From an uncultured bacterium (GTDB lineage: Bacteria; Bacillota; Clostridia; Oscillospirales; Ruminococcaceae): DNA of 14,446 bases. The notes beneath the pieces were generated by a model, which made no database searches, was not told the origin of the DNA, and worked only from the letters and a program-made list of their open reading frames with translations. Made by a program: the position numbers and the translations under genes. Positions 13,368 through 14,446 of the stretch are shown here, one piece after another (position 1 is the first letter of the stretch; every line of letters begins with the position of its first letter). The stretch is from NCBI GenBank assembly GCA_905214265.1, contig CAJMLQ010000076.1, forward strand, positions 1-14,446, given 5' to 3'.

Positions 13368-14357
13368 ATGAGCTTTAAAATCTGTTCCATTGGCTGCGGA
13401 GGAATGGCCCAGGCAGGCCACGGCCCCGCCTTCCGGAAGTATGCACAGGAACATCCGGACACCATCCTTGCGGCCTGCTGTGATGTCGACGCCTCCCGGG
13501 CAGAAAAATTCCGGAATGATTTTGGTTTTGCCCGGGCCTACACCGGATGGGAAGAGATGGTCCGAACGGAAAAGCCGGACGCCGTCTGTCTCATTGTGCC
13601 AGTAACCTTGACGGCGGAGTTGACCCTTGAGATGCTGCGCCGGAAGATCCCTGTGATTCTGGAAAAACCCCCGGGAATGGACCGGGAGCAGACTCTGCGG
13701 ATGATCGAGGAAGCACGCCGGACGGGGACGCCCAATCAGGTCGCTTTTAACCGGCGGTACATGCCCATGATCCAACGGTTTTCCGAACTGCGTCAGGGCC
13801 GCACGGCGAACTTCTGGCAGTACGACTTTTTTCGGGTCAACCGCCGGGACCCGGACTTCTCCACCACCTGCATCCACGGCATCGACACCGCCCGGTTCTT
13901 GGCCGGAAGTCCTTACCGCAGGGTGGAGTTTACCTACCGCCCGATTCCCGGGGCCCAAGACTGGGTGGCCAATATCACTTTGGACTGCGAATTCCAGAAC
14001 GGCGCGACCGGACGCATCACTTTCGCGCCCATGACGGGGATCGTAGCAGAACGCTGCACCATGCACGGAACCAACGAACTGATTTCCTGCGCCCTTCCCT
14101 ACCATAGCAGTGCCAAGCTGGTGGACGGTTCCGGAAAGATCTTCCTCGCTCAAAATGGCGTGATTCTATTGGAAGAAAATACCCCAACGGAGGAAGAACT
14201 TTTTGTGTCCAACGGGTTTTACGGCGAAAACGCCGCCTTTTTCGACTGCATCCAGGCGGGAGAATGCCCGAAAGGAGATATCCTCTCCGGCCTGCAGTCC
14301 GTGGAAATCGCCGATTGCATTCGCAGGCGGAAACCCCGGTATGAATCAGCCCTTTGA
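13368..14357 (+). CDS. Gfo/Idh/MocA-family oxidoreductase
   Basis: This 329-residue NAD(P)-dependent oxidoreductase acts on sugars, inositols or amino-sugar derivatives in its family. The Rossmann fold opens with G9-C-G-G-M-A14. E99-K100-P101 is the cofactor-site EKP motif, N128-R129-R130 is the usual NRRY element, and H170-G-I-D173 provides the likely catalytic His and Asp. The C-terminal half is the beta-sheet substrate domain. Length is normal. AAAGGGGAGCAGGC precedes the ATG; the gap from the lipoprotein gene is 36 nt. With the divergent GH123-like hydrolase it would suit modified-sugar use, but the substrate cannot be read from sequence. Confidence 0.92.
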   Translation: MSFKICSIGCGGMAQAGHGPAFRKYAQEHPDTILAACCDVDASRAEKFRNDFGFARAYTGWEEMVRTEKPDAVCLIVPVTLTAELTLEMLRRKIPVILEKPPGMDREQTLRMIEEARRTGTPNQVAFNRRYMPMIQRFSELRQGRTANFWQYDFFRVNRRDPDFSTTCIHGIDTARFLAGSPYRRVEFTYRPIPGAQDWVANITLDCEFQNGATGRITFAPMTGIVAERCTMHGTNELISCALPYHSSAKLVDGSGKIFLAQNGVILLEENTPTEEELFVSNGFYGENAAFFDCIQAGECPKGDILSGLQSVEIADCIRRRKPRYESAL

Positions 14358-14413
14358 ATGTACATAAACAAAACAGGCGTCTCACCGGGATTTGATATGC
14401 TCCCTCTATGAGA

Positions 14414-14435
14414 GACAGTGAAATAAAACACTGTC
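14414..14435. promoter_or_regulatory. palindrome before a gene outside the window
   Basis: GACAGTG and CACTGTC form perfect 7-nt inverted arms around 8 AT-rich nt. No T-run follows, so it looks more like an operator than a terminator. TGGAGG at the very end of the window (14441-14446) is probably the ribosome site of a plus-strand gene starting just outside. Confidence 0.45.
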
Positions 14436-14446
14436 AATTGTGGAGG

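Noticed and set aside
13347..14153. Minus-strand frame of 268 codons opposite the oxidoreductase
   Set aside because: The plus-strand oxidoreductase has all family motifs and a good ribosome site.

Overview
The window looks like a chromosomal segment from a moderately high-GC low-GC-clade relative, most likely an Oscillospiraceae/Ruminococcaceae-type Clostridia (Bacillota). This rests on AGGAGG-type ribosome binding sites before nearly every gene, consensus sigma-A promoters, a zinc-type L33, the gene order rpmG-secE-nusG-rplK-rplA-rplJ-rplL, an L10 leader, and clostridial-type MFS, acyltransferase and NUDIX proteins. The assignment comes from family recognition and is not a database result. 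No rRNA, tRNA, CRISPR array or insertion sequence was found.

Left part (1-2100). A minus-strand YfcE/MJ0936-type metallophosphoesterase has its own sigma-A promoter and is followed by a possible 50-residue ORF (44-196). Divergent to it is a plus-strand run of three small, unrecognised genes (847-2032): an 86-residue Asn/Gln-rich helical protein, a 143-residue protein with a Gly/Pro linker, and a 141-residue protein with a long proline-rich stretch and a leucine-rich hydrophobic C-terminus. This is the best candidate here for an undescribed small system.

2108-3901. A NUDIX hydrolase and a patatin-like phospholipase form a minus-strand pair with an ATGA overlap, a promoter at 3599-3627 and a terminator near 2044-2094. 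Beyond the promoter lies a plus-strand stretch with strong coding bias, but no start codon and no recognised family, probably a gene remnant.

3902-7604, the translation/transcription block, minus strand. Promoter P1 (7576-7604) drives rpmG-secE-nusG-rplK-rplA after a leader of about 150 nt. Promoter P2 (5062-5090) drives rplJ-rplL through an L10 leader with an intrinsic terminator just before the TTG start of rplJ. The leaders of rplK and rplA each carry the same stem motif (GTGGGAGGAA...CATTCCGC...ACCAC), which resembles the L1-binding stalk of 23S rRNA and probably lets L1 repress both genes. A strong terminator directly follows rplL, so rpoB-rpoC, its usual neighbours, are not next to it here.

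7601-10160. An MFS transporter and an acyltransferase-3 membrane protein lie on the minus strand. The acyltransferase has its own promoter. The MFS stop codon lies inside the -35 box of the rpmG promoter.

10106-14446. A cytoplasmic GH123/DUF4091-like glycoside hydrolase on the minus strand is divergent from a plus-strand operon encoding a GNAT acetyltransferase, a secreted lipoprotein and a Gfo/Idh/MocA oxidoreductase. The hydrolase and oxidoreductase suggest handling of modified or amino sugars. The window ends on a palindrome and a GGAGG site, presumably for a further gene just outside.
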